DNA of 64,000 bases from Rhodospirillales bacterium. Lineage in GTDB: Bacteria; Pseudomonadota; Alphaproteobacteria; Rhodospirillales; JASLQF01. The translations under genes and the position numbers were made by a program. Where the stretch lies: the NCBI GenBank assembly GCA_030744625.1, contig JASLQF010000056.1, positions 1 to 64,000 on the forward strand. Reading direction: 5' to 3'. The notes beneath the pieces were generated by a model, which did not search any database, was not told the origin of the DNA, and saw only the letters and a program-made list of their open reading frames with translations. Below are positions 37,175 through 46,092 of this stretch, piece after piece (positions within the stretch are counted from its first letter, which is position 1; the number at the start of each line of letters is the position of its first letter).

Positions 37175-38350
37175 ATGACCGATATCGTCATCGCCGGCGC
37201 CGCGCGCACGCCCATCGGCGCCTTCAGCGGCGGCCTGAGCGGCGTTCCGGCGCACGAGATGGGGCAGGTGGCCATCGTCGAGGCGCTGAGCCGCGCCCAG
37301 GTCGACGCCGCCGACGTCTCCGAGGTCGTCCTGGGGCAGATTCTTGCCGCCGGCGAGGGCATGAACCCGGCGCGCCAGGCGGCCATCGGCGCCGGCATCC
37401 CGGTGGAGAGCACGGCGTATGCCGTCAACCAGGTGTGCGGTTCGGGACTACGCACGGTGGCCCTCGGCGCCCAGGCCATCGCCGCCGGGGACAGCGATAT
37501 CGTCGTCGCCGGCGGCCAGGAGAACATGAGCCTGGCCCCCCATTGCATGCACCTGCGCAAGGGCACGCGCATGGGCGACGCCCAACTCGTCGACACCATG
37601 ATCCGCGACGGGCTGTGGGACATCTTCAACGGCTATCACATGGGCAACACCGCCGAGAACGTCGCCGGGCAGTGGCAGATCACCCGCGAGGAGCAGGACC
37701 AATTTGCCCTTGCCTCTCAAGCCAAGGCCGCCGAAGCCGCCGAAGCCGGGCGCTTCGCCGACGAGATCGTCCCCGTCACCGTCAAGACGCGCAAGGGCGA
37801 GACCGTGGTCGACGCGGACGAGCATCCCAAGCCCGACACCACGCTCGACACACTCGCCAGCCTGCGCCCGGCCTTCGCCAAGGAGGGCACGGTGACCGCC
37901 GGCAACGCGTCCGGGATCAACGACGGCGCCGCGGCGGTGGTGCTGATGAGCGCCGAGCAGGCCGCCAAGCGCGGCATCGAGCCCCTGGCCCGCATCGTTT
38001 CCTGGGCCACCGCCGGCGTCGATCCGGCGGTCATGGGCTCGGGCCCCATCCCGGCCAGCCGCAAGGCGTTGGAGAAAGCGGGCTGGAGCATCGAGGACCT
38101 CGACCTCGTCGAGGCCAACGAGGCCTTCGCCGCCCAGGCCTGCGCCGTCAACAAGGACCTCGGCTGGGACACCGACAAGGTCAACGTCAACGGCGGCGCC
38201 ATCTCGCTCGGCCATCCCATCGGCGCCTCGGGGACGCGCATCCTGGTGACCCTGCTCCACGAGATGCGGAGGCGCGACGCCATGAAGGGCCTGGCGACGC
38301 TTTGCATTGGCGGCGGCATGGGCATCGCCATGTGCGTGGAGCGCGGCTAA
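37175..38350 (+). CDS. phaA: Acetyl-CoA acetyltransferase (beta-ketothiolase)
   Basis: A 391-residue biosynthetic thiolase that condenses two acetyl-CoA to acetoacetyl-CoA. It has the acyl-accepting Cys88 in NQVCGSGL, the catalytic histidine in [14 protein letters not shown] and the second cysteine in CIGGGMGIA. Next is the acetoacetyl-CoA reductase gene, and phaR is divergent, so a PHB role is well supported. The start ATG has GGGAG 9 nt upstream. No PHB synthase gene is in the window. Confidence 0.96.
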   Translation: MTDIVIAGAARTPIGAFSGGLSGVPAHEMGQVAIVEALSRAQVDAADVSEVVLGQILAAGEGMNPARQAAIGAGIPVESTAYAVNQVCGSGLRTVALGAQAIAAGDSDIVVAGGQENMSLAPHCMHLRKGTRMGDAQLVDTMIRDGLWDIFNGYHMGNTAENVAGQWQITREEQDQFALASQAKAAEAAEAGRFADEIVPVTVKTRKGETVVDADEHPKPDTTLDTLASLRPAFAKEGTVTAGNASGINDGAAAVVLMSAEQAAKRGIEPLARIVSWATAGVDPAVMGSGPIPASRKALEKAGWSIEDLDLVEANEAFAAQACAVNKDLGWDTDKVNVNGGAISLGHPIGASGTRILVTLLHEMRRRDAMKGLATLCIGGGMGIAMCVERG

Positions 38351-38454
38351 CCGACGCCTTCACTACCCATCGGTTGGGCTTGATCTAAGACATTCCGGTA
38401 CCGGAACGCTCGTGTTATATGGGCGACGGCGCTTCGCAAACGAGGGAGGACACC

Positions 38455-39180
38455 ATGGGCCGGGTAGCGCTGGTAACGGGCGGTACGCGCGGCATCGGAC
38501 GGGCCATTTCGATGGCCTTGAAGGAGGCCGGCTACACGGTGGCCGCCAATTACGGCGGCAACGACGCGGCCGCCGAGGCGTTCAGCGCCGAGACCGCCAT
38601 CCCCGCCGTCAAGTTCGACGTCGGCGACTACGCGGCGTGCGAGGCCGGGCTGGCCGCCGTCGAGGCCGACGCGGGGCCGGTCGAGGTGCTGGTCAACAAC
38701 GCCGGCATCATCCGCGACGCCGTTGTCCACCGCATGTCTCCCGAGCAATGGTCGGAGGTCATGCGCACCAACCTCGACAGCGTCTTCAACATGACGCGGC
38801 TGGTCCTCGGCGGCATGCGCGAGCGCGGCTTCGGGCGCGTCATCTCGATCAGTTCCATCAACGCCCAGAAGGGCCAGTTCGGCCAGGCCAACTATTCCGC
38901 CGCCAAGGCCGGCATCATCGGCTTCACCAAGGCGGTGGCCCAGGAGAACGCCGCCAAGGGCATCACCGTCAACGCCGTGGCGCCCGGCTACATCGCCACC
39001 GAGATGGTGCGCGCCGTGCCCGCCGAAGTGATCAACGAGAGGGTCCTGCCGCTGATCCCGGTGGGCCGCCTCGGCGAGCCCGAGGAAGTGGCGCGCTGCG
39101 TCGCGTTTCTCGCCTCCGACGACGCCGGCTTCGTCACCGGCGCGACGCTGACCGTCAACGGCGGGCAGTATTTGACGTAA
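38455..39180 (+). CDS. phaB: Acetoacetyl-CoA reductase
   Basis: A 241-residue SDR with TGGTRGIGRAIS, NNAGI, catalytic Ser and YSAAK, and the PhaB-type segments INAQKGQFGQANYSAAKAG and PGYIATEMV. It reduces acetoacetyl-CoA to (R)-3-hydroxybutyryl-CoA with NADPH. ATG 38455 has an excellent AGGGAGGA site; the same frame is open upstream but codes for unlikely sequence. It lies 104 bp after phaA, the usual order. Confidence 0.95.
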   Translation: MGRVALVTGGTRGIGRAISMALKEAGYTVAANYGGNDAAAEAFSAETAIPAVKFDVGDYAACEAGLAAVEADAGPVEVLVNNAGIIRDAVVHRMSPEQWSEVMRTNLDSVFNMTRLVLGGMRERGFGRVISISSINAQKGQFGQANYSAAKAGIIGFTKAVAQENAAKGITVNAVAPGYIATEMVRAVPAEVINERVLPLIPVGRLGEPEEVARCVAFLASDDAGFVTGATLTVNGGQYLT

Positions 39181-39275
39181 GGCGGCGGCGTCCCCCTCCC
39201 TTGCCCCGGCTCTCTCCCGCCCCCATACTCCGGCGCCCCTGGGAAGAGGGATCGAAGCCAACGGAGGAGGGAGCC

Positions 39276-39674
39276 ATGCCGACCGTGAAAATGGTGGAAT
39301 ACGAGGACGCCAGCCCAGAGGTGCGCGCCGTCTACGACGACTTCATGGAGGTGCGCGGCACCGATTTCGTGCCCAACTTCTGGCGCACCATCGCCGCCCA
39401 CCCGCCCACCCTCAAGCGCCTGTGGGAAGGCATCAAGCAGGTCATGGCGCCGGGCCGCCTCGACCCCCTCACCAAGGAGATGATCGCCATCGCCGTCTCC
39501 GCCACCAACGGCTGCGAGTACTGCATCCGCTCGCACACCGCGGCGGCGCGCAAGCTCGGCATGGACGACGAGACCCAGGGCGAACTGATGGCCGTGGTCG
39601 GCATGTTCAACCAGACCAACAAGATCATCTTCGGCTACCAGGTCGACGTCGACGAGGCGTTCATGGGCGACTGA
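39276..39674 (+). CDS. Carboxymuconolactone decarboxylase/AhpD-like protein
   Basis: A 132-residue all-helical protein with the AhpD-type redox motif CEYCIRSHT, preceded by LTKEMIAIAVSATNG. Such proteins act as thiol-dependent peroxidases or as trimeric/hexameric decarboxylase relatives. Peroxidase function is more likely given the CxxC and trailing histidine. ATG 39276 follows GGAGGAGGG. It is 95 bp after phaB and may be read through from the same transcript. Confidence 0.88.
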   Translation: MPTVKMVEYEDASPEVRAVYDDFMEVRGTDFVPNFWRTIAAHPPTLKRLWEGIKQVMAPGRLDPLTKEMIAIAVSATNGCEYCIRSHTAAARKLGMDDETQGELMAVVGMFNQTNKIIFGYQVDVDEAFMGD

Positions 39675-39738
39675 GGCGACGCCTGGCGGCGGCTGGCGGG
39701 CTTACGCAGCCCTCGGTCCATGGGTTAGACTCAGCTCC

Positions 39739-40458
39739 ATGTGGAACGACGCCGTCGACCTGCGCGATTTCTACGCCACAGGCCTCGGCCAAGTGGCGCG
39801 CCGCGCCATCCGCCAGCGCATCCGCGCCGCGTGGCCCGACGCCAAGGACCAAAGCGTGCTCGGCCTCGGCTACGCGACGCCTTATCTCGGCCTCTTCCAC
39901 ACCGAGGCGCGGCGCGTCGCGGCGGCCATGCCGGCGGCCCAAGGTGTGCTGCACTGGCCCTCCGAGGCCAGGGGACTGACGCTTCTGGCCGACGAGGCGG
40001 AGTTGCCCTTCGACGACCTGTCGATAGACCGGGTGCTGGTCATTCACGCCCTCGAGTGCACCGAGCAGGTGCGTCCCCTGATGCGCGAGATCTGGCGGGT
40101 GCTTTCGGGCAGCGGCCGGCTGTTGATCGTGGCCCCCAACCGCGCCGGCCTGTGGGCGCGCTTCGAGCGCACCCCCTTCGGCCACGGGCGGCCCTATTCC
40201 CCGGACCAGCTGACGCGCCTCCTGCGCGACACCATGTTCACGCCGCTCGGCGCCTCGTCGGGCCTGTTCGTGCCGCCCTCGCGTTGGCGCATGGTGCTGT
40301 CGGCGGCGCCGGCTTGGGAGAAGATCGGCGAACGCTGGTTCCCCAGGTTCGCCGGGGTTGTCATCGCCGAGGCCACCAAGCAGATCTACGCCGCCCAGCC
40401 CGAGGCCAAGCAGCGTCGCCGCCGCACCGTCCTCGACATGCCCCGGCGCGCGCCCTGA
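39739..40458 (+). CDS. Class I SAM-dependent methyltransferase
   Basis: A 239-residue Rossmann-fold methyltransferase of the Methyltransf_11 type. Recognisable strands are VLGLGYATPYLGLF (motif I, diverged), the acidic AELPFDDLSIDRVLVIHALEC (motifs II-III) and EIWRVLSGSGRLLIVAPN (motif IV). A basic tail (AKQRRRRTVLDMPRRAP) ends the protein. Such genes are common next to hydroxyacylglutathione hydrolase genes in alphaproteobacteria, but none is seen here. Substrate unknown. Convergent with metW. Confidence 0.83.
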   Translation: MWNDAVDLRDFYATGLGQVARRAIRQRIRAAWPDAKDQSVLGLGYATPYLGLFHTEARRVAAAMPAAQGVLHWPSEARGLTLLADEAELPFDDLSIDRVLVIHALECTEQVRPLMREIWRVLSGSGRLLIVAPNRAGLWARFERTPFGHGRPYSPDQLTRLLRDTMFTPLGASSGLFVPPSRWRMVLSAAPAWEKIGERWFPRFAGVVIAEATKQIYAAQPEAKQRRRRTVLDMPRRAP

Positions 40459-40479
40459 GCACGGTCCCGGCGCCCGGGC

Positions 40480-41106
40480 TCAACCCCTGGACATCACGTA
40501 TAGGGCCTGTTCGCCGAACAGGTTGACGATAAACGGGTCGCCGCGGAAGCGCCGCGCCCGTCCCCTGTGATCCAGGGAGAAGCTGTGCTCGATGGTGACA
40601 TTCATCTCCCGGCACATGACCACGAAGTCGCGGATCGTACAGAAATGTATGTTGGGGGTGTCGTACCACTGATAGGGCAGCAGCCCGGTGACCGGCATGC
40701 GGCCGTGCATCAGCAGGTAGGCGCGCATGCGCCAGTGGGCGAAGTTGGGAAACGAGACGACGGCGCGCCGCCCGATGCGCAAAAGTTGCTCGATCAAGAC
40801 CTTGGGCGCGCGGCTTGCCTGCAGGGTCTGGCTGAGCACCACGAAATCGAAGGCGTCGTCCGGGTAGTCGGCGAGATCGACGTCGGCGTCGCCCTGCACC
40901 ACCGAAAGCCCCGCCGACACGCAGGCGTTGACGCCCTCGGTGCTGAGCTCGATGCCGCGCCCGTCGACCTGCTTGAAGTGGAACAGGTAATCGAGGAGGG
41001 CGCCGTCGCCGCAACCGACGTCGAGGACCCGCGACCCCGGCTCGATCATGTCGGCGATAAGCTGGAGGTCGAGCCGGATCGCCTTGCGGGCGCTTTCCGC
41101 CATCAT
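40480..41106 (-). CDS. metW: Methionine biosynthesis protein MetW
   Basis: A 208-residue methyltransferase-fold protein with SAM motif [17 protein letters not shown] and the MetW segments [13 protein letters not shown] and [12 protein letters not shown]. It is required with MetX for homoserine acetylation in several proteobacteria. Start ATG 41106 overlaps the metX stop in an ATGA arrangement (followed by a second ATG), showing strict co-translation. Confidence 0.94.
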   Translation of the reverse strand: MMAESARKAIRLDLQLIADMIEPGSRVLDVGCGDGALLDYLFHFKQVDGRGIELSTEGVNACVSAGLSVVQGDADVDLADYPDDAFDFVVLSQTLQASRAPKVLIEQLLRIGRRAVVSFPNFAHWRMRAYLLMHGRMPVTGLLPYQWYDTPNIHFCTIRDFVVMCREMNVTIEHSFSLDHRGRARRFRGDPFIVNLFGEQALYVMSRG

Positions 41107-42284
41107 GGCGAAACTCGCGGCAGGCCGCGGTGCTCGGCGGCGCCGATGAGGAAACCACGCAGCACCTTGTGGAACTCCGGCTCGTCCAGAAGAAATGAAT
41201 CGTGGCCGTTGTCGGAGATGATTTCCGCGAAGCTGACGTTGGCGGCGACCCCGTTGAGGGCGTGGACGATGCGGCGGCACTCCGCCGTCGGGTACAGCCA
41301 GTCGCTGGTGAACGAGACCACGCAAAAGCGCACCGGCGTGTCCCGGAACGCGTCGGCGAGCACGCCTTTGTGCTTCTCCTCGAGGTCGAAGTAATCCATG
41401 GCCCGGGTGATGTAGAGATACGAGTTGGCGTCGAAGCGCTCGACGAAGGTGCTGCCCTGGTGGCGCAGATAGCTCTCCACCTGGAAGTCGGCGTCGAAGC
41501 CGAACGTCACCACGTCGCGGTCCTGCAGGCGGCGCCCGAACTTGCGGTGCAGGGCGGGCTCGGAAAGGTAGGTGATGTGGGCCGTCATGCGGGCCACGGC
41601 GAGGCCCCGGTGCGGGTTCTTGCCTTGGCTCTGATAGGCGCCGCCACACCATTCGGGATCGGCCATGATGGACTGGCGCCCGACCTCGTGGAAGGCGATG
41701 TTCTGGGCCGATTGGTGGGCGGCGCAAGCGATGGGGATGGCGGCGAACACCCGCTCCGGATAGCTCGCCGCCCACTCCAAAACCTGCATGCCGCCAAGCG
41801 ATCCCCCGATCACGGCGAAAACTTGCTCGATGCCGAGGTGGTCGAGCACCATGACCTGGGCGCGCACCATGTCTCCCACCGTGATTACCGGGAAGTCGAG
41901 GCCCCAGGGCTTGCCGGTAGCCGGGTTGGTCTCCTTGGGGCCGATGGTGCCCATGCAGCCGCCGAGAATATTGGCGCACAGGATGAAGTAATGGTCGGTG
42001 TCGAGAGTCTTCCCCGGCCCCACCAGGGCGTCCCACCAGCCCTCCCTGCCGGTTACCGGGTGGATGCCGGACACGTACTGGTCGCCGGTCAGCGCGTGGC
42101 ACACCACGATCGCGTTCGACTTGTCGGCGTTCAGGGTGCCGTAAGTCTGGTAGGCGACGGCGAAATCCCGCATCTCCACGCCGCAATCGAGGCGTAGCGG
42201 GCGGTCCGTCCCCAGGGTCACGTGGCCGCCGGGAAGAGTGCTTGTATCCGACCGTGGGGCGATTTTGCTCTCGGCGTCAGTCAT
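41103..42284 (-). CDS. metX: Homoserine O-acetyltransferase
   Basis: A 393-residue alpha/beta-hydrolase acyltransferase that makes O-acetylhomoserine, the first committed step to methionine. The nucleophile elbow is GGSLGGMQ, the Asp is in SFTSDWLYP and the His in [10 protein letters not shown]; the [13 protein letters not shown] loop is also typical. The ATG at 42284 ([12 protein letters not shown]) is preferred because a promoter lies just upstream, inside the longer in-frame extension that opens at 42356. metW is coupled at the 3' end. Confidence 0.95.
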   Translation of the reverse strand: MTDAESKIAPRSDTSTLPGGHVTLGTDRPLRLDCGVEMRDFAVAYQTYGTLNADKSNAIVVCHALTGDQYVSGIHPVTGREGWWDALVGPGKTLDTDHYFILCANILGGCMGTIGPKETNPATGKPWGLDFPVITVGDMVRAQVMVLDHLGIEQVFAVIGGSLGGMQVLEWAASYPERVFAAIPIACAAHQSAQNIAFHEVGRQSIMADPEWCGGAYQSQGKNPHRGLAVARMTAHITYLSEPALHRKFGRRLQDRDVVTFGFDADFQVESYLRHQGSTFVERFDANSYLYITRAMDYFDLEEKHKGVLADAFRDTPVRFCVVSFTSDWLYPTAECRRIVHALNGVAANVSFAEIISDNGHDSFLLDEPEFHKVLRGFLIGAAEHRGLPRVSP

Positions 42285-42323
42285 GGCCAGGCTCGGGTGC
42301 GTCGAATTTCTTGAAATGGGGGC

Positions 42324-42360
42324 AACATTGCTAGGAAGCAAGTCCCTGAGTGTCAATGTT
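42324..42360 (-). promoter_or_regulatory. metX promoter overlapped by an operator-like inverted repeat
   Basis: On the minus strand a perfect TTGACA (42356-42351) is followed after 17 bp by TAGCAA (42333-42328), placing transcription start near 42321. An inverted repeat, AACATTG at 42324-42330 and CAATGTT at 42354-42360, brackets both hexamers, and a second palindrome, TTGCT-AGGA-AGCAA, covers the -10 region (42328-42341). Confidence 0.55.
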
Positions 42361-42450
42361 TTCTTTGATTTTGGGGGGACATGCCATTATCACTAGGCGC
42401 CCCTAGCGCGAGCCCCTGTCCGCACCGCCATCGCCTGCCCGGAACCGAAC

Positions 42451-43377
42451 ATGAGCGCCCGAAAAACCCTGGACTCCCTGAGGCGGGACATCGACAAGAT
42501 CGACGATGCCCTGCACGATCTGATCGTGCGCCGCACCAAGGCGGTGGAAGGCATCCGCGACCTCAAGCGCGGCCAGAAAGTGAAGATCAGGCCGGCCCGC
42601 GAGGCACAGATCCTCAACCGGCTGATGGCGCGCCACAAGGGCCCTTTCCCCAAGCGCGAGCTGGTGCGCATCTGGCGCGAGTTGATCGTGGCGACGCTTT
42701 CCTTCGAGGGGCCGTTTTCCGTCGCCGTGCACATGCCCGAGCCGGGCAGCGGATACTGGGACCTGGCGCGCGACCAATATGGCTCGTTCACGCCCATGAC
42801 CGGCCACGCCTCGGCGCGCCGGGTCATCGAGGCGGTGCGCAGCCAGGAGGCGACGGTCGGCATCGTCCCCCTGCCCACCCAGGACGACACCGACCCCTGG
42901 TGGCCGTATCTGGCGACGTCGAGCCCGGACGCCCCGCGCGTCGTCGCCCGCGTTCCCTTCGCCGGTCAGGGCAACGGCCGCGACGCCGACTTGGGCGGTC
43001 TCGTCATCTGTCCCCTGGCGGTGGAGGCGACGGGCCGCGACCGTTCGCTCATCGCCATCGAGGCCACGGACGACATCGCCCTGGCCAGCCTCGGTCCGGC
43101 GCTCGCCAAGGCCAGCCTGCCGATAACCTTCACGGCCCAGTCCAACGCCGAGCAGGTGCAGGGAATGCGGCTCTACCTGGCGGAGATCGATGATTTCGCC
43201 GCCGAGGACGACCGCAGAATCCTGCGCTATCTCGACGCCGCCGGCCCCACCGTGCTGCGGGTGGTCGGGCTCGGCGCCTACGCCGTGCCCCTGACGCCCG
43301 AGCAATTGGCGGCGGTGCCCGCCAAGAAGAAGCCGGCGCGCAAGAAGGCGCCGCGTCGCAGGGCCGCTCCGTCATGA
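42451..43377 (+). CDS. Chorismate mutase fused to a degenerate prephenate dehydratase-like domain
   Basis: A 308-residue protein. Residues 1-90 are an AroQ-type chorismate mutase (LRRDIDKIDDALHDLIVRRTKAVEGI). Residues about 95-285 resemble prephenate dehydratase and its regulatory fold (QYGSFTPMTGHASARRVIEAV, ATVGIVPLP, VRVVGLGAYAV), but the catalytic signatures of PheA are not evident. It probably converts chorismate to prephenate, with the second domain structural or regulatory. A lysine/arginine tail ends it. hisC overlaps its stop by 4 bp (ATGA), and tyrA follows, giving a prephenate-centred operon. Confidence 0.85.
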   Translation: MSARKTLDSLRRDIDKIDDALHDLIVRRTKAVEGIRDLKRGQKVKIRPAREAQILNRLMARHKGPFPKRELVRIWRELIVATLSFEGPFSVAVHMPEPGSGYWDLARDQYGSFTPMTGHASARRVIEAVRSQEATVGIVPLPTQDDTDPWWPYLATSSPDAPRVVARVPFAGQGNGRDADLGGLVICPLAVEATGRDRSLIAIEATDDIALASLGPALAKASLPITFTAQSNAEQVQGMRLYLAEIDDFAAEDDRRILRYLDAAGPTVLRVVGLGAYAVPLTPEQLAAVPAKKKPARKKAPRRRAAPS

Positions 43378-44462
43378 GCCCGCTTGCCGTCCGCCCCGGC
43401 ATCGCCGGGATCACGCCCTACGTGGGGGGTGAATCGGCCCTGCTCGGCCGCCACAGGGTGATCAGGCTCGCCTCCAACGAAGGCGCTCTCGGCCCCAGCC
43501 CCATGGCGGTCGCCGCCTTTGAGGAGATGGCGGCAAACATGCACCGCTACCCGGACGGCGCCTCGGCCGAGTTGCGCGGCGCCCTGGCCGAGCTGCACGG
43601 CCTGGAGGCGGCGCGCATCGTGTGCGGCGCCGGCTCCGACGAGCTGATCGCACTGCTGTGCCGGGCCTATGCGGGCCCGGGGGACGAGATTTTGCACACC
43701 GAGCATGCCTTCCTGATGTTCGCGATCGCGGCGCGGACGGTGGGAGCGACGCCGGTGGCGGCCCCCGAGCGCGACCTCACCGCCGACGTCGACGCCCTGC
43801 TCGAGCGGGTCACCGGCAAGACCCGGATTCTGTTCCTGGCCAATCCCAACAACCCCACGGGAACCTACCTGCCGGCGTCCGAACTCAACCGTCTGCGGGC
43901 CGGGCTGCGCGAGGACGTGCTGTTGGTAGTCGACGCGGCGTATGCCGAGTACGTATCACACGACGACTACACGCCCGGCGTCGATCTGGTCGAGGCTGGA
44001 GACAACGTGGTGATGACCCGCACCTTTTCCAAGCTCTACGCGCTCGGCGGGCTCCGGCTCGGATGGGCCTACTGTCCCCCGGACGTGGCCGATGTTCTGA
44101 ACCGGATGCGCAACCCCTTCAACGTCTGCGCGCCGGCCCAGGTGGCGGGCCTGGGGGCGCTTCGGGACACCGCCTTCGCCGACGCCGGGCGCGCCCACAA
44201 CGCGACATGGCTGCCGTGGATCACCGAACAGGCCCGGGGGCTCGGCCTCGAGGTGCCGGACAGCGCCGGCAACTTCGTGCTGGTGCGATTTCCCAACGCG
44301 CCCGGCCGCGACGCCGAGGCCGCCGACGCATTTCTCCGGGACCGCGGCATTATCGTGCGCCGCATGGGGCCGTACGGGCTGCCCGATGCCCTGCGCATCA
44401 CGGTCGGCCACGAGGACGAAATGCGCGCCGTCGCCGAGGCCCTCGACGGCTTAGTGGACTGA
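43374..44462 (+). CDS. hisC: Histidinol-phosphate/aromatic aminotransferase
   Basis: A 362-residue class I/II PLP aminotransferase. The lysine motif is TFSKLYALGGLRLGWAY, with NPNNPTGTYLP, VVDAAYAEYV and the phosphate-binding C-terminal arginine segment (GLPDALRITVGHEDE). HisC-type enzymes of this branch also transaminate prephenate-derived aromatic acids. Placement between chorismate mutase and prephenate dehydrogenase genes favours a double role in histidine and aromatic amino-acid synthesis. ATG 43374 overlaps the upstream stop. Confidence 0.92.
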   Translation: MSPLAVRPGIAGITPYVGGESALLGRHRVIRLASNEGALGPSPMAVAAFEEMAANMHRYPDGASAELRGALAELHGLEAARIVCGAGSDELIALLCRAYAGPGDEILHTEHAFLMFAIAARTVGATPVAAPERDLTADVDALLERVTGKTRILFLANPNNPTGTYLPASELNRLRAGLREDVLLVVDAAYAEYVSHDDYTPGVDLVEAGDNVVMTRTFSKLYALGGLRLGWAYCPPDVADVLNRMRNPFNVCAPAQVAGLGALRDTAFADAGRAHNATWLPWITEQARGLGLEVPDSAGNFVLVRFPNAPGRDAEAADAFLRDRGIIVRRMGPYGLPDALRITVGHEDEMRAVAEALDGLVD

Positions 44463-44465
44463 GCC

Positions 44466-45362
44466 ATGGCCGGCGAGAGAGATACACGGCTGTTCCGGCG
44501 CATCGCCTTCGTCGGCTTCGGGCTGATCGGGTCGTCCCTGGCCCGCGTCATGCGCCGCGACGGCCTGGCCGGCCATGTCGCGGTCGCGGCACGCACCCAG
44601 CGCACCCTGGACAAGGCCGTCGAACTGGGTTTAGCCGACACCACGACGCTGGATCCCGCCGCCGCCGTCGAGGGCGCCGACATGGTGATGGTGTGCGCGC
44701 CGCCCGGCACCTATGGTGAAATCGCCACCGCCATGGCGCCGGCACTGGCTGCGGGGTGCATCGTCAGCGACGTGGGCTCGGTCAAGCAGGTGGCGTTCCG
44801 CGACCTCGCCCCGCATTTGCCCGACGGCGTCCATTTGGTGCCCGGCCATCCGGTGGCGGGTACCGAGCACAGCGGCCCCGAGGCCGGTTTCGCCGAACTC
44901 TTCGAGGGGCGCTGGTGCATCCTGACGCCGGCGCCCGGCACCGACGAAGGGGCGGTGGAGCGGGTGGCGGAGCTGTGGCGCCGGGCCGGCATGATGATCG
45001 AGATCATGGACGCCGGCCACCACGACCAGGTGCTGGCCATTACGTCCCATCTGCCGCACCTCATCGCCTACACCATCGTCGGCACCGCCACCGACCTCGG
45101 CGACGACCTCAAGCAGGAGGTCGTCAAGTTCTCGGCCAGTGGCTTTCGCGACTTCACGCGGATCGCCGCCTCCAACCCGGTCATGTGGCGCGACATCTTC
45201 CTCGAGAACCGGGAAGCGGTGCTCGAGATGCTGGGGCGCTTCGACGAGGACCTGACGGCGCTTCAGCGCGCCATCCGGCGCGGCGACGGCGACACGCTGG
45301 AAGAGCTGTTCAAACGCACCCGCGACATCCGCCGCGGCGTCATCGAGGCCGACCAGGCATAG
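44466..45362 (+). CDS. tyrA: Prephenate/arogenate dehydrogenase
   Basis: A 298-residue TyrA-family protein with the NAD-binding motif FVGFGLIGSSLARVM, the conserved PGHPVAGTEHSGPEAG substrate loop, and the helical dimer domain (ITSHLPHLIAYTI, FRDFTRIAASNPVMWRDIFLENR). It oxidatively decarboxylates prephenate or arogenate toward tyrosine. ATG 44466 lies 3 bp after hisC, completing the three-gene aromatic operon. Convergent with the YqgE-like gene. Confidence 0.94.
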   Translation: MAGERDTRLFRRIAFVGFGLIGSSLARVMRRDGLAGHVAVAARTQRTLDKAVELGLADTTTLDPAAAVEGADMVMVCAPPGTYGEIATAMAPALAAGCIVSDVGSVKQVAFRDLAPHLPDGVHLVPGHPVAGTEHSGPEAGFAELFEGRWCILTPAPGTDEGAVERVAELWRRAGMMIEIMDAGHHDQVLAITSHLPHLIAYTIVGTATDLGDDLKQEVVKFSASGFRDFTRIAASNPVMWRDIFLENREAVLEMLGRFDEDLTALQRAIRRGDGDTLEELFKRTRDIRRGVIEADQA

Positions 45363-45420
45363 AGTGCGATCGTTTCGACTCCGGACGATAAGACCCTGAC
45401 AGCGCGGACGGCTCCGAGGC

Positions 45421-46092
45421 TTACAACTTGAGCCCGGCGCGGGACAGCGCCCGGTGCCATTTGGTCTCCTCGTCGCCGTCGAATATGAGTTCGATATCGG
45501 CTGGCGCCGTGACCCAGTCCTGGCGCTTGATTTCGTTTTCCAGTTGGCCGGGCGCCCACCCGGCATAGCCAAACAGGAAAAGGACGCGCTCCGGCCCCTC
45601 TCCCGCCGCCGCCGCCTTGAGGACCTGCAACAGCGCCGACATGGAGACATCGCCCGGCAGGCGGACGGTACCATCGCCGTGAAAGTCCCCCGAGTGGAGG
45701 GCGAATCCGCGGCCGATCTCCACCGGGCCTCCGTAGTGCAGACGGATTTTGCCCTCGATCCCCGCCGCCTCGATGCCCACGCCCTTGAGGAACTTGGCGA
45801 GAGGGCCGCTGCCGATGACCCGGTTGACTACCAGGCCCATGGCCCCCCCGGCGTCGTGCTGCACCATGTAGATGACGGTCTCTGCGAAGCGCGGGTCGCC
45901 CATTCTCCGGGTTGCCACCAGCAACTGTCCGCCCAGGTAGCGGCTCATGTCGCCGCCGCCGCGGGGATGGTCGGCGTCGCCGGTGGCGGCGGAAACGGAA
46001 ACCGCCAGGACCGTGGCGGCGGCCACCATGACGATTGCGCGGAGCACGGTCATCGCCCTCGAAGACAGCGGATTTCCGCGGCGCGGCATCAT
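45421..46092 (-). CDS. YqgE/AlgH-family protein with an export-type N-terminus
   Basis: The C-terminal ~180 residues are a standard YqgE/AlgH domain (MSRYLGGQLLVATRRMGD, GAMGLVVNR, FALHSGDF, LFLFGYAGWAPGQLE). Unlike usual cytoplasmic members it has about 48 extra residues, including a hydrophobic, signal-like segment (VLRAIVMVAAATVLAVSVSAA). The extension seems real because ATG 46092 overlaps the upstream stop (ATGATG). Function of the family is unknown; AlgH was once linked to alginate regulation. Product length 223 residues. Confidence 0.85.
   Translation of the reverse strand: MMPRRGNPLSSRAMTVLRAIVMVAAATVLAVSVSAATGDADHPRGGGDMSRYLGGQLLVATRRMGDPRFAETVIYMVQHDAGGAMGLVVNRVIGSGPLAKFLKGVGIEAAGIEGKIRLHYGGPVEIGRGFALHSGDFHGDGTVRLPGDVSMSALLQVLKAAAAGEGPERVLFLFGYAGWAPGQLENEIKRQDWVTAPADIELIFDGDEETKWHRALSRAGLKL

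Noticed and set aside
37175-39180. Complete PHB synthesis operon
   Set aside because: phaA, phaB and phaR are present, but no PHA synthase (phaC), phasin or depolymerase gene lies in the window.
42284-42450. SAM-II riboswitch before metX
   Set aside because: The conserved SAM-II pseudoknot sequences I know were not found, and the predicted promoter leaves only about 37 nt of leader.
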